Below are positions 8,048 through 16,879 of a DNA stretch of 64,000 nucleotides, piece by piece. The position numbers were made by a program, and so were the translations under genes. The notes below the pieces were generated by a model that worked only from the letters and a program-made list of their open reading frames with translations, made no database searches and was not told where the DNA came from. Every line of letters starts with the position of its first letter. The first letter of the stretch is position 1. Source of the DNA: JAAYTY01 sp964569245 (GTDB lineage: Bacteria; Fermentibacterota; Fermentibacteria; Fermentibacterales; Fermentibacteraceae); NCBI GenBank assembly GCA_964569245.1, contig CAZMTK010000007.1, positions 1-64,000 of the forward strand, written 5' to 3'.

Positions 8048-10906
8048 ATGAGACTCCCCCTGCTCCTCGCCATGGCTCTCGCCGTCGCTTCGGCTGCCTC
8101 GACATACGGTCGCACCAAGGTGCAGTCCGGCCCCGGCGACTGGTGGGAGATATCCGCCGTGCAGTTCACGGTCTACTACCCGGTGGGGGCCGAAGCGCAG
8201 GCGGAAAGCACTGTCGCGATAGCCGACGAGGAGTTCGAGGAGCTGTCCAGGCTCTTCGGATACCTTCCCTCCCGTCCCGTTCCGATAATCGTCTACCTGT
8301 CCCCAGGCGACTTCAGACAGACCGAGATCATCTCTGAGGAGATCGAAGAGGCCGTCGGCGGCTTCACCGAGTACTTCAAGGGCAGGGTGGTCATCCCCTT
8401 CACGGGGAGCTGGACGGAGTTCCGCCACGTTCTCACTCACGAGATCAATCACGCGTACATGTACGACATGCTCTACAGGCGCTCGATCACGCGGATCGTG
8501 GAGTCCAACGCCCCTCTATGGGCCATCGAGGGTCTGGCCGAGTACACCTCGGCAGGGTGGGACGCTGCTTCAGAGGCTGAGTTCCGCGACATGGTGATCG
8601 GCGGGCAGATCGTCTCGATCCCCGACCTGTCCCGCCGCGGCGACTACCTCGTCTACCGTGAGGGCCAGGCGATATACAGGTTCATCGAGGAGCGCTACGG
8701 GATGGACAGGCTCAGGGCCTTCGCCCAGAGCCTCTCGGCAGAGAGCCTCGAAGAGTCGCTGGAGGAAGCCTTCGGCATGTCCATCCAGACCTTCGACGAG
8801 CGCTTCCAGGAATGGGCGAGGGAGTCGTACTGGCCCGACATCGCCGGCAGGGAGAGCCCTTCCGATCTCGGAAACCCCATCGGCGAGGGAGAGGACAGGG
8901 TCGCCCTTCTCTCCGCGGTGGTCTCGTCCGATGGCAACCGCATGGCGGGAATCGAATCGCATCACGGAAACATCGCGCTGTCGGTGCGATCCACCGTGGA
9001 CGGCTCGCTCGTGGACCGTCCGGTGGTGGCTGGGGGAGCAGGCGCGGTCGGGCTCGGATATCTCTACAGGGTCTGCGCATTCTCCCCTGGAGGGGACTCC
9101 CTGGCCGTTGCCTGGCACGACGTCCTCTGTGACCGGCTCTCCATCCGCACCCCAAACGGAACGACCGACCTCCCCGTGGAGTTCGACCTGGTCAGAGATC
9201 CCGCATGGTCCCCCGACGGGCGGAGGATCGCCTTCGTAGCGATGGAAGGCGGCACTGCGGACATCATGGTCTGCGATCTAGGATCCGGCTCGGTCGAGGC
9301 GCTGACCAGCTCCGCGGCAGGGGAGAGGGACCTCTGCTGGTCGGAGAGGGGGCTCCTGGCCTCGGTCGAGGATCCCTCCGGCGGAGGGCACAGCATCATG
9401 CTGATCCGGGATGGCGCCCCTCCATGCACCCTCTTCGAGTCGCCGACCGAGCTCAGGTACCCCTTCATGACCGACTCGGGGCTCGTGTTCCTCGACATGG
9501 GCGATGGCTCGCCCGACCTGTTCCTCCTCGGCGGCGACGGAGCCCCAAGGAGGCTGACAAGCCTCTACAGGTCCATTGACTCGCCGTCATGGGGTGATTC
9601 GGCGGGGGTTCTGGCGTTCTACTCATCAGGCTGGAACAGCAGCGGCAACTACATGAGCTACGATCTGCTGACCAGACGAGCGTTCTGCGTCGAAGCCGGA
9701 CCTCCTGTCTCAGAGGCATGTCCGCCCCCCTCGCGGCCGCTCCGGTTCTCAGCCAGGATCGAGGAGCCGGCGAGACCCGACTCGGCCCAGCGCAGGGATG
9801 TCTATTCGATAGCCCCGTACTCCCCGAGGATGTCCACGGATTTCGTGTCCGCGCTCGCCGGCTACGACTCGTACCTGGGCCTCTCCGGCTACACGAGATT
9901 CATGTTCACCGACGTGCTGGCCCGCCACAGGGTGATGCTCGACGCCAGCTTCTCGGGCGACGTAACCGACGCCGATGCCGCGCTCTATTACACCTACCTC
10001 CCCATGCGGACTGACCTGGGTGCCGTGGTGTACCGCCAGAGCACGAAATACCTCTTCCGGTTCCCCGACGAGCACATAGAGGAGGTCCGGGACGTGGACA
10101 TGGGGCTGGGAACCGGGATCAGATACCCGTTCAGCCCGGCCGCCAGGGCCGACCTGACTCTGGACTACAGAAGGCTGACCAGACAGGGCACCTGGAACTC
10201 CGAGGCCGACTACAAGGCCGACGTGCTGGCCCTGGGCGGCGGCCTGGTTCTGGACACAGCGCTGTGGGACTGGGTGGGCCCCAGGGTGGGCAGCAGGCTT
10301 CTGGTGAGGGGCGAGGCTTCTCCCGGCTGGGGAGGGCTGGCCGGCTATGCCACCGTGAGCACGGACCTCCGGCACTACGTCTGGATTTCTCGAAACGTAT
10401 CGCTCGCCCTCAGAGCCGCCGGTGCGGCAAGCTGGGGCGAGGACGCCCAGAGGTTCTTCGTGGGAGGCGCGGTTCCCCACCGGGAGCTCCTCGGCGAGAC
10501 CGACAGCATCGAGGATCTCGTAGGCTTCTACGGAAACTACGGCGACATGCTGAGAGGTGACGCCTATGCGGCCGTGAGCGGAAGGAAGTACTTCAGCGGG
10601 TCTGTCGAGATGAGGGTGCCCTTCGTCAACACTCTCGCGATGGGTGCGCCCCTGCCCCTGACCATCTCGGGCGTCAGAGGGGCCGTCTTCATCGACGTCG
10701 GTTCGGCCTTCGACGACGCGTCATCCTTCGTAGGGGCGGACACCGAGGGGGGCTACAGGCTGCGCGACCTCCGGATGGGGATCGGCCTCGGCTTCAGGGC
10801 GAACCTCGGGATAGTGCTCGTGAGGGAGGATACCGCATGGAAGACGGACATCTACGGGATTGCGCAGAAGCCGACCCACTACTTCACCTTCGGAGCCAGC
10901 TTCTGA
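8048..10906 (+). CDS. Secreted metalloprotease-like / beta-propeller / outer-membrane barrel protein
   Basis: 952 residues. A Sec signal peptide (about residues 1-20) is followed by a peptidase MA-like domain with the zinc motif HEINH (about residues 138-142) and a downstream glutamate in IEGLAEYTSAG. The middle (about 290-560) shows repeated SPDGRRIAF-type units of TolB/PD40 beta-propellers. The C-terminal ~350 residues are alternating hydrophobic strands ending in a terminal Phe, like a D15/Omp85-type barrel. Probably an outer-membrane protein with an exposed or periplasmic protease head; the substrate is unknown. ATG at 8048 follows an AAAGG. Confidence 0.8.
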   Translation: MRLPLLLAMALAVASAASTYGRTKVQSGPGDWWEISAVQFTVYYPVGAEAQAESTVAIADEEFEELSRLFGYLPSRPVPIIVYLSPGDFRQTEIISEEIEEAVGGFTEYFKGRVVIPFTGSWTEFRHVLTHEINHAYMYDMLYRRSITRIVESNAPLWAIEGLAEYTSAGWDAASEAEFRDMVIGGQIVSIPDLSRRGDYLVYREGQAIYRFIEERYGMDRLRAFAQSLSAESLEESLEEAFGMSIQTFDERFQEWARESYWPDIAGRESPSDLGNPIGEGEDRVALLSAVVSSDGNRMAGIESHHGNIALSVRSTVDGSLVDRPVVAGGAGAVGLGYLYRVCAFSPGGDSLAVAWHDVLCDRLSIRTPNGTTDLPVEFDLVRDPAWSPDGRRIAFVAMEGGTADIMVCDLGSGSVEALTSSAAGERDLCWSERGLLASVEDPSGGGHSIMLIRDGAPPCTLFESPTELRYPFMTDSGLVFLDMGDGSPDLFLLGGDGAPRRLTSLYRSIDSPSWGDSAGVLAFYSSGWNSSGNYMSYDLLTRRAFCVEAGPPVSEACPPPSRPLRFSARIEEPARPDSAQRRDVYSIAPYSPRMSTDFVSALAGYDSYLGLSGYTRFMFTDVLARHRVMLDASFSGDVTDADAALYYTYLPMRTDLGAVVYRQSTKYLFRFPDEHIEEVRDVDMGLGTGIRYPFSPAARADLTLDYRRLTRQGTWNSEADYKADVLALGGGLVLDTALWDWVGPRVGSRLLVRGEASPGWGGLAGYATVSTDLRHYVWISRNVSLALRAAGAASWGEDAQRFFVGGAVPHRELLGETDSIEDLVGFYGNYGDMLRGDAYAAVSGRKYFSGSVEMRVPFVNTLAMGAPLPLTISGVRGAVFIDVGSAFDDASSFVGADTEGGYRLRDLRMGIGLGFRANLGIVLVREDTAWKTDIYGIAQKPTHYFTFGASF

Positions 10907-11024
10907 CGGTGCGGCGCAGACGGCACGCGGTGACATCCCCCGCTCTGGAACACCGCGGACCGATGCAGGATAGGAACATTCGCCGGGCTCTGCCGGGCCC
11001 GGCGGTACTGCCGGGGGAGGGCCG

Positions 11025-11804
11025 TTGACTGGACTGATACGAATCGTTCTGATGGCGGCCGCCGTGGCCGCGGCGTGGGACTGCCCGCAGTGCGGGCTGA
11101 CGAACCAGGGTCCCATCTGCAGGCGGTGCTCCCTGCCGGAGCCTCCGCCCGGAACCGTTTGGATAGAGGGCGACACGGTCACCGTGGATGGAGAGGTCGT
11201 CGAGGTGGCCCCCTTCTTCATAGACGCCTCGCCTGTCACATACAGGCGGATGCTGCCATGGCTCAACGAGGAGGCGACCAGCCTGGAGCGCCTCGCCGAG
11301 CTTGTGTCGGGGCAGGCCGACGACAATCTGAACTTCCTTCGCTACACTCCCTTCACCGGAAACGAGCAGGGCACGGGGCTCACTGTGCCTTCGGCCTGCC
11401 TGGACCTCCCCGCGTGCTCCATCACCTGGAACGGAGCCCGGCAGTTCCTGGCTTCGGAAGGAAAGAGGCTCCCTACGGCAGCCGAGCTTGCGCTGGCGGC
11501 AAGGCGCGGCCTTCTGCCCGAGCTCGACGTCCAGAACGTCATGTCGGCATTCGCGGAGATGATGTACCAGGCCATGGGCAGCGCACTGGGCAGATTCGAC
11601 GCCCAGGCGATGTTCGCAGGCTACGGGACCCCGGGCGAGAGAGCGATCTGGGAGTGGACGGGCGACACTCCCTCGGGCGCCGACCCCGCCGTGGACCCCT
11701 GCGCAACAATCTTCCGCGCGAGAGGCGCGGGTATCGCCAGCATAGACTGCGGCTACTTCAACGTGGCGTTCCGGGGTGCGGTCTCCGACCCCTCCGGGCT
11801 CTGA
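11025..11804 (+). CDS. Zinc-ribbon / FGE-sulfatase-fold membrane or secreted protein
   Basis: 259 residues from TTG at 11025 (GGGGGAGG just upstream). A hydrophobic N-terminus is followed at once by a four-cysteine zinc ribbon (CPQC near residue 21 and CRRC near 34). The rest resembles the formylglycine-generating-enzyme/SUMF fold: FFIDASPVTYRRML, SITWNGARQFLASEGKRLPTAAEL and IWEWTGD are its usual blocks. The cysteine of the terminal GFRC motif of true FGEs is missing (VAFRGAV), so catalysis is doubtful. First gene of a run with lpoB and a TPR-like lipoprotein. Confidence 0.7.
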   Translation: MTGLIRIVLMAAAVAAAWDCPQCGLTNQGPICRRCSLPEPPPGTVWIEGDTVTVDGEVVEVAPFFIDASPVTYRRMLPWLNEEATSLERLAELVSGQADDNLNFLRYTPFTGNEQGTGLTVPSACLDLPACSITWNGARQFLASEGKRLPTAAELALAARRGLLPELDVQNVMSAFAEMMYQAMGSALGRFDAQAMFAGYGTPGERAIWEWTGDTPSGADPAVDPCATIFRARGAGIASIDCGYFNVAFRGAVSDPSGL

Positions 11805-11828
11805 GGCATCACGAAAGGGGATGACAAG

Positions 11829-12419
11829 ATGAGATCCAGAGCGTTGCTGATCGCTGCGATCGCGGCTGCAGCGGTTCTGTCCGGCTGCGGGCGCACCGTG
11901 ACCAGGACCGACCCGGGCACCGTGACCGACCTCAGCGGCTGGTGGAACGACACCGACGCGAGGATGGTCGCCGACTCCATGGTCGGCATGTGCATCTCCG
12001 GAAGCTGGCTCAGGGTCGGCGAGCGGGGCGATGCGGCGCGGGTTCCTCCGTCGGTCGTGGTGGGGACGGTTCTCAACCGGACCACGGAGCACATCAGTAC
12101 CGACGTATTCATGAACGAGATCGAGCGCGCCTTCATCGAGAGCGGCAGGATCCAGGTGATAGCCACCAGGGCCGAACGGGGCGAGATACGCGACGAGCGG
12201 CGCGACCAGGAGAGGTTCGCCTCCGAGGCCACTGCAGCCGAGTTCGGCCGCGAGGTGGGAGCCCAGTACGTGATGATGGGCACCCTTGATTCCATCGTCG
12301 ACGAGGCCGGAGACACACGGGCAGTCTACTACACCGTGAGCCTCGAGCTGATCGACGTAGAAACCGCGGTGAAGGTGTGGATGGGCAACCTGGAGATCAA
12401 GAAGATAATCGAGTGGTGA
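11829..12419 (+). CDS. lpoB: LpoB-like penicillin-binding protein activator lipoprotein
   Basis: 196 residues with a lipobox VLSGC at residues 16-20. The mature part begins with the LpoB-typical VTDLSGWWNDTDARMVADSMV segment, then SVVVGTVLNRTTEHISTDVF and GAQYVMMGTLDSIVDE. LpoB homologues are outer-membrane lipoproteins that stimulate class A PBPs. Linked to an FGE-like gene upstream and a TPR lipoprotein downstream, an arrangement known for lpoB with COG3014-type lipoproteins. AAGGGG upstream serves as binding site. Confidence 0.85.
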   Translation: MRSRALLIAAIAAAAVLSGCGRTVTRTDPGTVTDLSGWWNDTDARMVADSMVGMCISGSWLRVGERGDAARVPPSVVVGTVLNRTTEHISTDVFMNEIERAFIESGRIQVIATRAERGEIRDERRDQERFASEATAAEFGREVGAQYVMMGTLDSIVDEAGDTRAVYYTVSLELIDVETAVKVWMGNLEIKKIIEW

Positions 12420-12453
12420 TCCGGCTCCTCTGCCTATGGAGGATGACCGCAAG

Positions 12454-13782
12454 ATGAGCCAGGTCCGAGCCTTCCGTCCTGTTTCCGTCCTGCTCCTGCT
12501 CGTCCCGCTGGCGGCTTCGTGCGCCGTGCAGTACTCGAGGGAGATGGAGCCGGTGAGGTCCGCCATGACGTGGGGCGGAGACCCCCTCGCCGAGTTCGGA
12601 GACGCATTCCCCTCCGACAGCACAGGGCGCGACCGCCTCCTCTTCCTGATGGAGAAGGGCAACCTGCTCAGGCTTGCCGGGCGCTATGAAGAGGCTCGCA
12701 GGCTGCTTCTCGAGGCGGACAGGCTCAGCGACATGCAGCGTGGCACCGATCTCGGCGAGCAGGCCGCCTCCATGCTGACCAGCGATCTAGTCACGGACTT
12801 CAGGGGCGCCGACTACGAGCAGGTCTTCATCAACTACTGCCTCGCCATGTGCTATGCTCTCGATGGGGAGCTGGACGAGGCGCTGGTCGAGTGCCGAAGG
12901 GTGGGCGAGAAGCTGGAGGCCTTCAACGCGCGCTACGAGCACGACAACAGGTACAGGGACGATGCGTTCGCGAGGTATCTGATGGGGATCCTCTTCGAGG
13001 CGTCGGGCGACCTCGACAACGCCCTGGTGGCCTACCGCAACAGCCTTAGGGTGTACGAGGAGGATTATGCAGCTCTTTACGGCACCGGGCTCCCCGCCTC
13101 TCTGGAGGAGGATCTCCTGAGACTGACCGACAGGCCTGGCTTCGAGACCCTGCACGACGAGTTCCTGACCCGATGGCCCGACGCTGAGTGGAGAGGGACC
13201 GGCCCTGGACCCGGAAGGGGCGAGGCCGTGCTCGTGTTCGAGGAGGGTCTCATCCCGCTGAGACACGAGGAGACCGTCGAGGCATGGAGCGAAGACAGGG
13301 TCTGGCGGCTCGCGGTTCCCGCCATTCGCCTCACGAGGCATCCCCCCTCGTCCGTCTCGATTTGCGCCGACGGAGCGTCTTCACGCGCATTCCTGGTGCA
13401 GGACCTGGGGGCAATCGCAGAACGCAACCTGGAAGATCATGCGGCGCGTGATCTTGCGAGAACCATTGCACGTGCGGTGATCAAGTCCGGAGCGGCGGAC
13501 CTGACCGAGCAGGCTGTCGAGGAATTGACGGGAGAGGAGAACAGCATCTGGTCCGAGGGCGCCGGCATGCTCGTCAGCATATTGGGAGCGGCCACGGAGC
13601 ACGCCGACCTGCGCGCCTGGCTGACCCTCCCCAGGCGTATCTACCTGGCCCGACTGCCGCTCGAGCCCGGATTCCACAGGCTGGACGTCCGCAGGAACGG
13701 AAGAACGATAGATTCGCGCGACATCTACATCGAGGAGTACGGCACAACCCTGGTCTTTCTCAACCGGGCCTCGTGGAGATGA
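12454..13782 (+). CDS. TPR-like envelope lipoprotein (COG3014-like)
   Basis: 442 residues from ATG at 12454; GGAGGA (12438-12443) sits 10 bases upstream, which favours this start over the ATG at 12436 that overlaps the GGAGGA itself. Lipobox LAASC (about residues 20-24). Residues ~60-220 are helical repeats with TPR-like spacing (LLRLAGRYEEARRLLLEAD, YCLAMCYALDGELDEAL, GDLDNALVAYRNSL). The C-terminal half resembles the conserved region of COG3014 lipoproteins that accompany lpoB. Probably a periplasmic scaffold in envelope assembly; exact role unknown. Confidence 0.75.
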   Translation: MSQVRAFRPVSVLLLLVPLAASCAVQYSREMEPVRSAMTWGGDPLAEFGDAFPSDSTGRDRLLFLMEKGNLLRLAGRYEEARRLLLEADRLSDMQRGTDLGEQAASMLTSDLVTDFRGADYEQVFINYCLAMCYALDGELDEALVECRRVGEKLEAFNARYEHDNRYRDDAFARYLMGILFEASGDLDNALVAYRNSLRVYEEDYAALYGTGLPASLEEDLLRLTDRPGFETLHDEFLTRWPDAEWRGTGPGPGRGEAVLVFEEGLIPLRHEETVEAWSEDRVWRLAVPAIRLTRHPPSSVSICADGASSRAFLVQDLGAIAERNLEDHAARDLARTIARAVIKSGAADLTEQAVEELTGEENSIWSEGAGMLVSILGAATEHADLRAWLTLPRRIYLARLPLEPGFHRLDVRRNGRTIDSRDIYIEEYGTTLVFLNRASWR

Positions 13783-14501
13783 CCCCGGAGGCCCTGGCTG
13801 CGCTCTTCGACCACACTCTCCTGAGACCTGAGGCCGACGCGCGTGCGATAGCCGCACTGTGCGCCGACGCGGCAGCATGCGGCTTCAGGACGGTCTGCGT
13901 GAATCCCGTGTGGGTGCCTCTCGCTGTCGGAGAGCTGTCAGGAACAAGGGTCGGCGTGTGCAGCGTGGCGGGCTTCCCTCTGGGCGCCACGCGCGCCAAG
14001 CCGGCTGAGGCGGCGAGGGCCGTGGCCGAGGGCGCATCGGAGATAGACATGGTCGGCGCCACCGGCCTGCTGAAGAGCGGCGACGCCTCCGGATACAGGG
14101 ACGACATCGCCGGGGTGGTGTCGGCCGTCGCGGGCAGGCCAGTGAAGGTGATCATCGAAACCTGCCTCCTGACGGAAGACGAGAAGGTTCTCGCATGCAG
14201 ACTATGCGAGGAGGCGGGAGCGGCCTTCGTCAAGACCTCGACCGGCTTCTCCCGGGGTGGCGCCACCCCCGCAGACGTGGCCCTCATCGCGAGGACCGTG
14301 GGAGGAAGGCTGGGCGTGAAGGCTTCAGGCGGCATCACGACTCTGGACAGGGCGCTGGAGATGCTGGCGGCAGGGGCGACCCGCCTGGGTTCCAGCAGCA
14401 GTCTCGAAATCTTGTCCGAGATGAGGTTGCGGGCGGCTGGAGGGGTCAGCCAGCCGCCCGCGATGCCCCCGGCCCGATGCCGCCGCCGCTCCCGGTCTTA
14501 G
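13779..14501 (+). CDS. deoC: Deoxyribose-phosphate aldolase
   Basis: Class I aldolase splitting 2-deoxyribose 5-phosphate into glyceraldehyde 3-phosphate and acetaldehyde. 240 residues from the ATG that overlaps the previous stop (ATGA); GTG at 13773 is an alternative. The Schiff-base lysine lies in FVKTSTGFSRGGAT and the second active-site lysine in GVKASGGI, both intact, as is the early DHTLLRP motif. The last ~20 residues are proline/arginine-rich and contain a strong hairpin, so the C-terminal tail may be read through terminator-like sequence. Confidence 0.93.
   Translation: MTPEALAALFDHTLLRPEADARAIAALCADAAACGFRTVCVNPVWVPLAVGELSGTRVGVCSVAGFPLGATRAKPAEAARAVAEGASEIDMVGATGLLKSGDASGYRDDIAGVVSAVAGRPVKVIIETCLLTEDEKVLACRLCEEAGAAFVKTSTGFSRGGATPADVALIARTVGGRLGVKASGGITTLDRALEMLAAGATRLGSSSSLEILSEMRLRAAGGVSQPPAMPPARCRRRSRS
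14429..14461 (+). terminator. 12-bp hairpin inside the 3' end of deoC
   Basis: Perfect 12-bp stem GCGGGCGGCTGG / CCAGCCGCCCGC with a 9-nt loop. There is no T-run after it, and it lies 40 bases before the deoC stop. Similar GC-rich, U-less hairpins close several other transcripts in this window, so it is probably a terminator or mRNA 3'-end structure that the coding region has grown across. Confidence 0.5.
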
Positions 14502-14679
14502 GAGGGGTTAGACCGGCCTGGCGGCGACAAGGATAAATGCCGGGACCAGAAGACAACTCAAAGCAAGAAGTGCCCATCCGAGAAGTCCGGGCGATGCCAT
14601 CGCCCCGATTCTCTGAAGCCTGTGGTGTTTGCTATGGTGTCTCATACGCGTTATTGAAGCAACATTCTTGCCAGAGTGG

Positions 14680-16827
14680 ATGGACATGGATGGAGTGAGC
14701 CTCAACGAACCCCAGCGCGAGGCCGTGGAGTACACCGGGGGGCATCTCCTCGTGCTCGCCGGCGCCGGCAGCGGCAAGACCAGGGTGCTCGCCTGCCGGA
14801 CAGCGCACCTTGTCGCCACCGGGTTCGTCGAGCCGTGGCGCGTCCTTGCCATGACGTTCACCAACAAGGCAGCCTCGGAGATGGCGCGGCGGGTCGCCTC
14901 CCTGGTGCCGGCCGGCTCTGGGAGGATCCGCATGGGCACCTTCCATTCCGTCTGCGCGTGGATCCTCCGGAGAGAGGCATCGAGGGGCTGGTGGCCGGAA
15001 GATTTCTCGATATACGACTCCGATGACCAGAAGGCTCTCCTTCGAAGGGTGATCAGGGATCTGGGGCAGGATGGCAGGGTTACGCCCGCTCAGGCATCGT
15101 CATGGATCTCTCGGTGCAAGAACGACTTGACCGGTCCTGACGAGGCCGCCGACTGCGCGAGGACACCTTGGGAGAAGCTGATGGCGAGAATCTTCTCGTC
15201 CTACCAGGCGGCTCTCAGGGCTTCTGCAGCATTCGATTTCGACGATCTATTGACGGTTTCTCTCGACCTGATTCGTCAGGATATCGACATAGGCGGCAGA
15301 TACTCCCGCATGTTCGGGGCAGTGCTCGTGGACGAATATCAGGATACCAACCTGGCCCAGAGGGACCTCCTTCTGGCCCTCTGCGGCCCTGACACGCAGG
15401 TCTGCGCCGTGGGTGACGACGACCAGTCCATATACGGCTGGCGCGGCGCCAGGGTCGAGAACATACTCCGCTTCCCGGAGGACTTCCCTGGTGCGAAGAT
15501 CGTCAGGCTCGAGCAGAACTACAGGTCCACCTCATCCATACTCCGGGCGGCTTCGTCGCTCGTGGCGCACAACTCGGGCAGGCACGGGAAGACCCTCTGG
15601 AGCGCCCGTCAGGGCGGGGACGACGTGCTCGTACAGGCTGCGGGCTCCCCTGCGGAGGAGGCCGCGTGGACTCTGGCCGAGGCGACGAGGCTTCACGAGT
15701 CGCGCGGGCTTCCGTGGAGCGAGATCGCGGTCCTCTACCGGACGAACGCTCAGTCACGCGAGTTCGAGACCGCGGCGCTGGGCATGGACGTCCCTTACCA
15801 GGTAGTCGGCTCCCTCCGGTTCTACGAGCGGGAGGAGATCAAGGACCTCGTCGCCTGGCTGAGACTGGTCGCGAACCCCTCCGACAGGGTCAGCCTGGAG
15901 AGGGTCATCAACAAGCCTCCCCGTGGTCTCGGCGAGAAAGGCAGGGACGCCTTCTTCGAGTATGCCGCCTCCTCGGGGCGCGACCTGGTCTCATGCCTCT
16001 GCTCCGCCTCCAGGATCGCAGGGCTCTCGCGGAAGGCCGGTGCCTCGCTCGAGCTTGTCGGAGGGGTGCTCTCGGCAGCGGCAAGGGCATCCTCTTCGGG
16101 CGCTCCGGCCTCCGAGATCGTGGACAGGATCGTGGCCGATCTGGGCTTCCTCGAGAGGTTCCGGGACGCAGGCCCCGAGGAGGAGGCCCGCATCGAGAAC
16201 GTAGAGGAATTCAGAAAGACAGCCGTCGAGCACGATGCGTCCCACCCCTCCTCCGGACTGCCCGGCTTCCTCCAGGGAATCAGCCTTCTCACCAGCTCCG
16301 ACGACTACGAACAGGGCGCAGACAGGCTGGTCCTGATGACGCTCCACTGCGCGAAGGGCCTCGAGTTCTCGGTCGTCTTCATCGCGGGCGTGGAGGAGGG
16401 ACTCCTGCCGTTCGTAAGGCCCGGCGAAGCCGCCCCGGCGGACCTGGAGGAGGAGCGAAGGCTCATGTACGTGGGCATGACCCGCGCGAGGGATCTCCTC
16501 TATCTGACCCATGTGCCCTGGAGGGAGAGGCACGGATCGAGGGCGGGGGGGCCGTCCAGGTTCATCGCCGAGGCGGCGGAGGCATTCGCCCCGGCCCGAA
16601 GGGATGAGGGTCCCGCCTCCGAGCCCGCGGCCAGGAGGACGGTCTATCGAAGAGGGAACCTGGTCCACCATCCGAGGTACGGCAGGGGGCTGGTGCTCCA
16701 TGCCGTGCGAAGGGGCCCGGAATGGCAGCTCACTGTGGACTTCGGGTTCGACGAGCCCAAGGTGCTCCTCACAGGATATGTTCCCATCCCGGTGATCAGC
16801 GAGAAGGGATCGCCGGACGACCGGTGA
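14680..16827 (+). CDS. UvrD/PcrA-type superfamily 1A DNA helicase
   Basis: ATP-dependent 3'-5' helicase of repair and replication restart, 715 residues. All SF1A motifs are visible: LNEPQREAV (Q motif), AGAGSGKT (Walker A, about residues 27-34), TFTNKAASEM, VDEYQDTN, GDDDQSIYGWRGA, LEQNYRS, TLHCAKGLEF and VGMTRARDLLYL. The C-terminus ends in a small Tudor-like domain as in PcrA. ATG at 14680 was preferred over 14629, whose extension lacks homology and whose base composition is AT-richer; ATG 14686 is also possible. No clear ribosome-binding site. It could be named pcrA or uvrD. Confidence 0.92.
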   Translation: MDMDGVSLNEPQREAVEYTGGHLLVLAGAGSGKTRVLACRTAHLVATGFVEPWRVLAMTFTNKAASEMARRVASLVPAGSGRIRMGTFHSVCAWILRREASRGWWPEDFSIYDSDDQKALLRRVIRDLGQDGRVTPAQASSWISRCKNDLTGPDEAADCARTPWEKLMARIFSSYQAALRASAAFDFDDLLTVSLDLIRQDIDIGGRYSRMFGAVLVDEYQDTNLAQRDLLLALCGPDTQVCAVGDDDQSIYGWRGARVENILRFPEDFPGAKIVRLEQNYRSTSSILRAASSLVAHNSGRHGKTLWSARQGGDDVLVQAAGSPAEEAAWTLAEATRLHESRGLPWSEIAVLYRTNAQSREFETAALGMDVPYQVVGSLRFYEREEIKDLVAWLRLVANPSDRVSLERVINKPPRGLGEKGRDAFFEYAASSGRDLVSCLCSASRIAGLSRKAGASLELVGGVLSAAARASSSGAPASEIVDRIVADLGFLERFRDAGPEEEARIENVEEFRKTAVEHDASHPSSGLPGFLQGISLLTSSDDYEQGADRLVLMTLHCAKGLEFSVVFIAGVEEGLLPFVRPGEAAPADLEEERRLMYVGMTRARDLLYLTHVPWRERHGSRAGGPSRFIAEAAEAFAPARRDEGPASEPAARRTVYRRGNLVHHPRYGRGLVLHAVRRGPEWQLTVDFGFDEPKVLLTGYVPIPVISEKGSPDDR

Positions 16828-16879
16828 CGCCCCCTGCGGCGTGGCCGCTCCGGGTTTCCCGCGAGGGAGGTGAAGCTGG

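Noticed and set aside
10992..11003. 12-bp GCCGGGCCCGGC palindrome between the barrel protein and the FGE-like gene
   Set aside because: Lies in very GC-rich sequence with no stem extension or T-run; expected by chance in this composition.
14508..14645. Possible small minus-strand membrane peptide (30-45 residues) between deoC and the helicase
   Set aside because: No ribosome-binding site, low third-position GC unlike all other genes here, and the region looks like an AT-richer promoter stretch.
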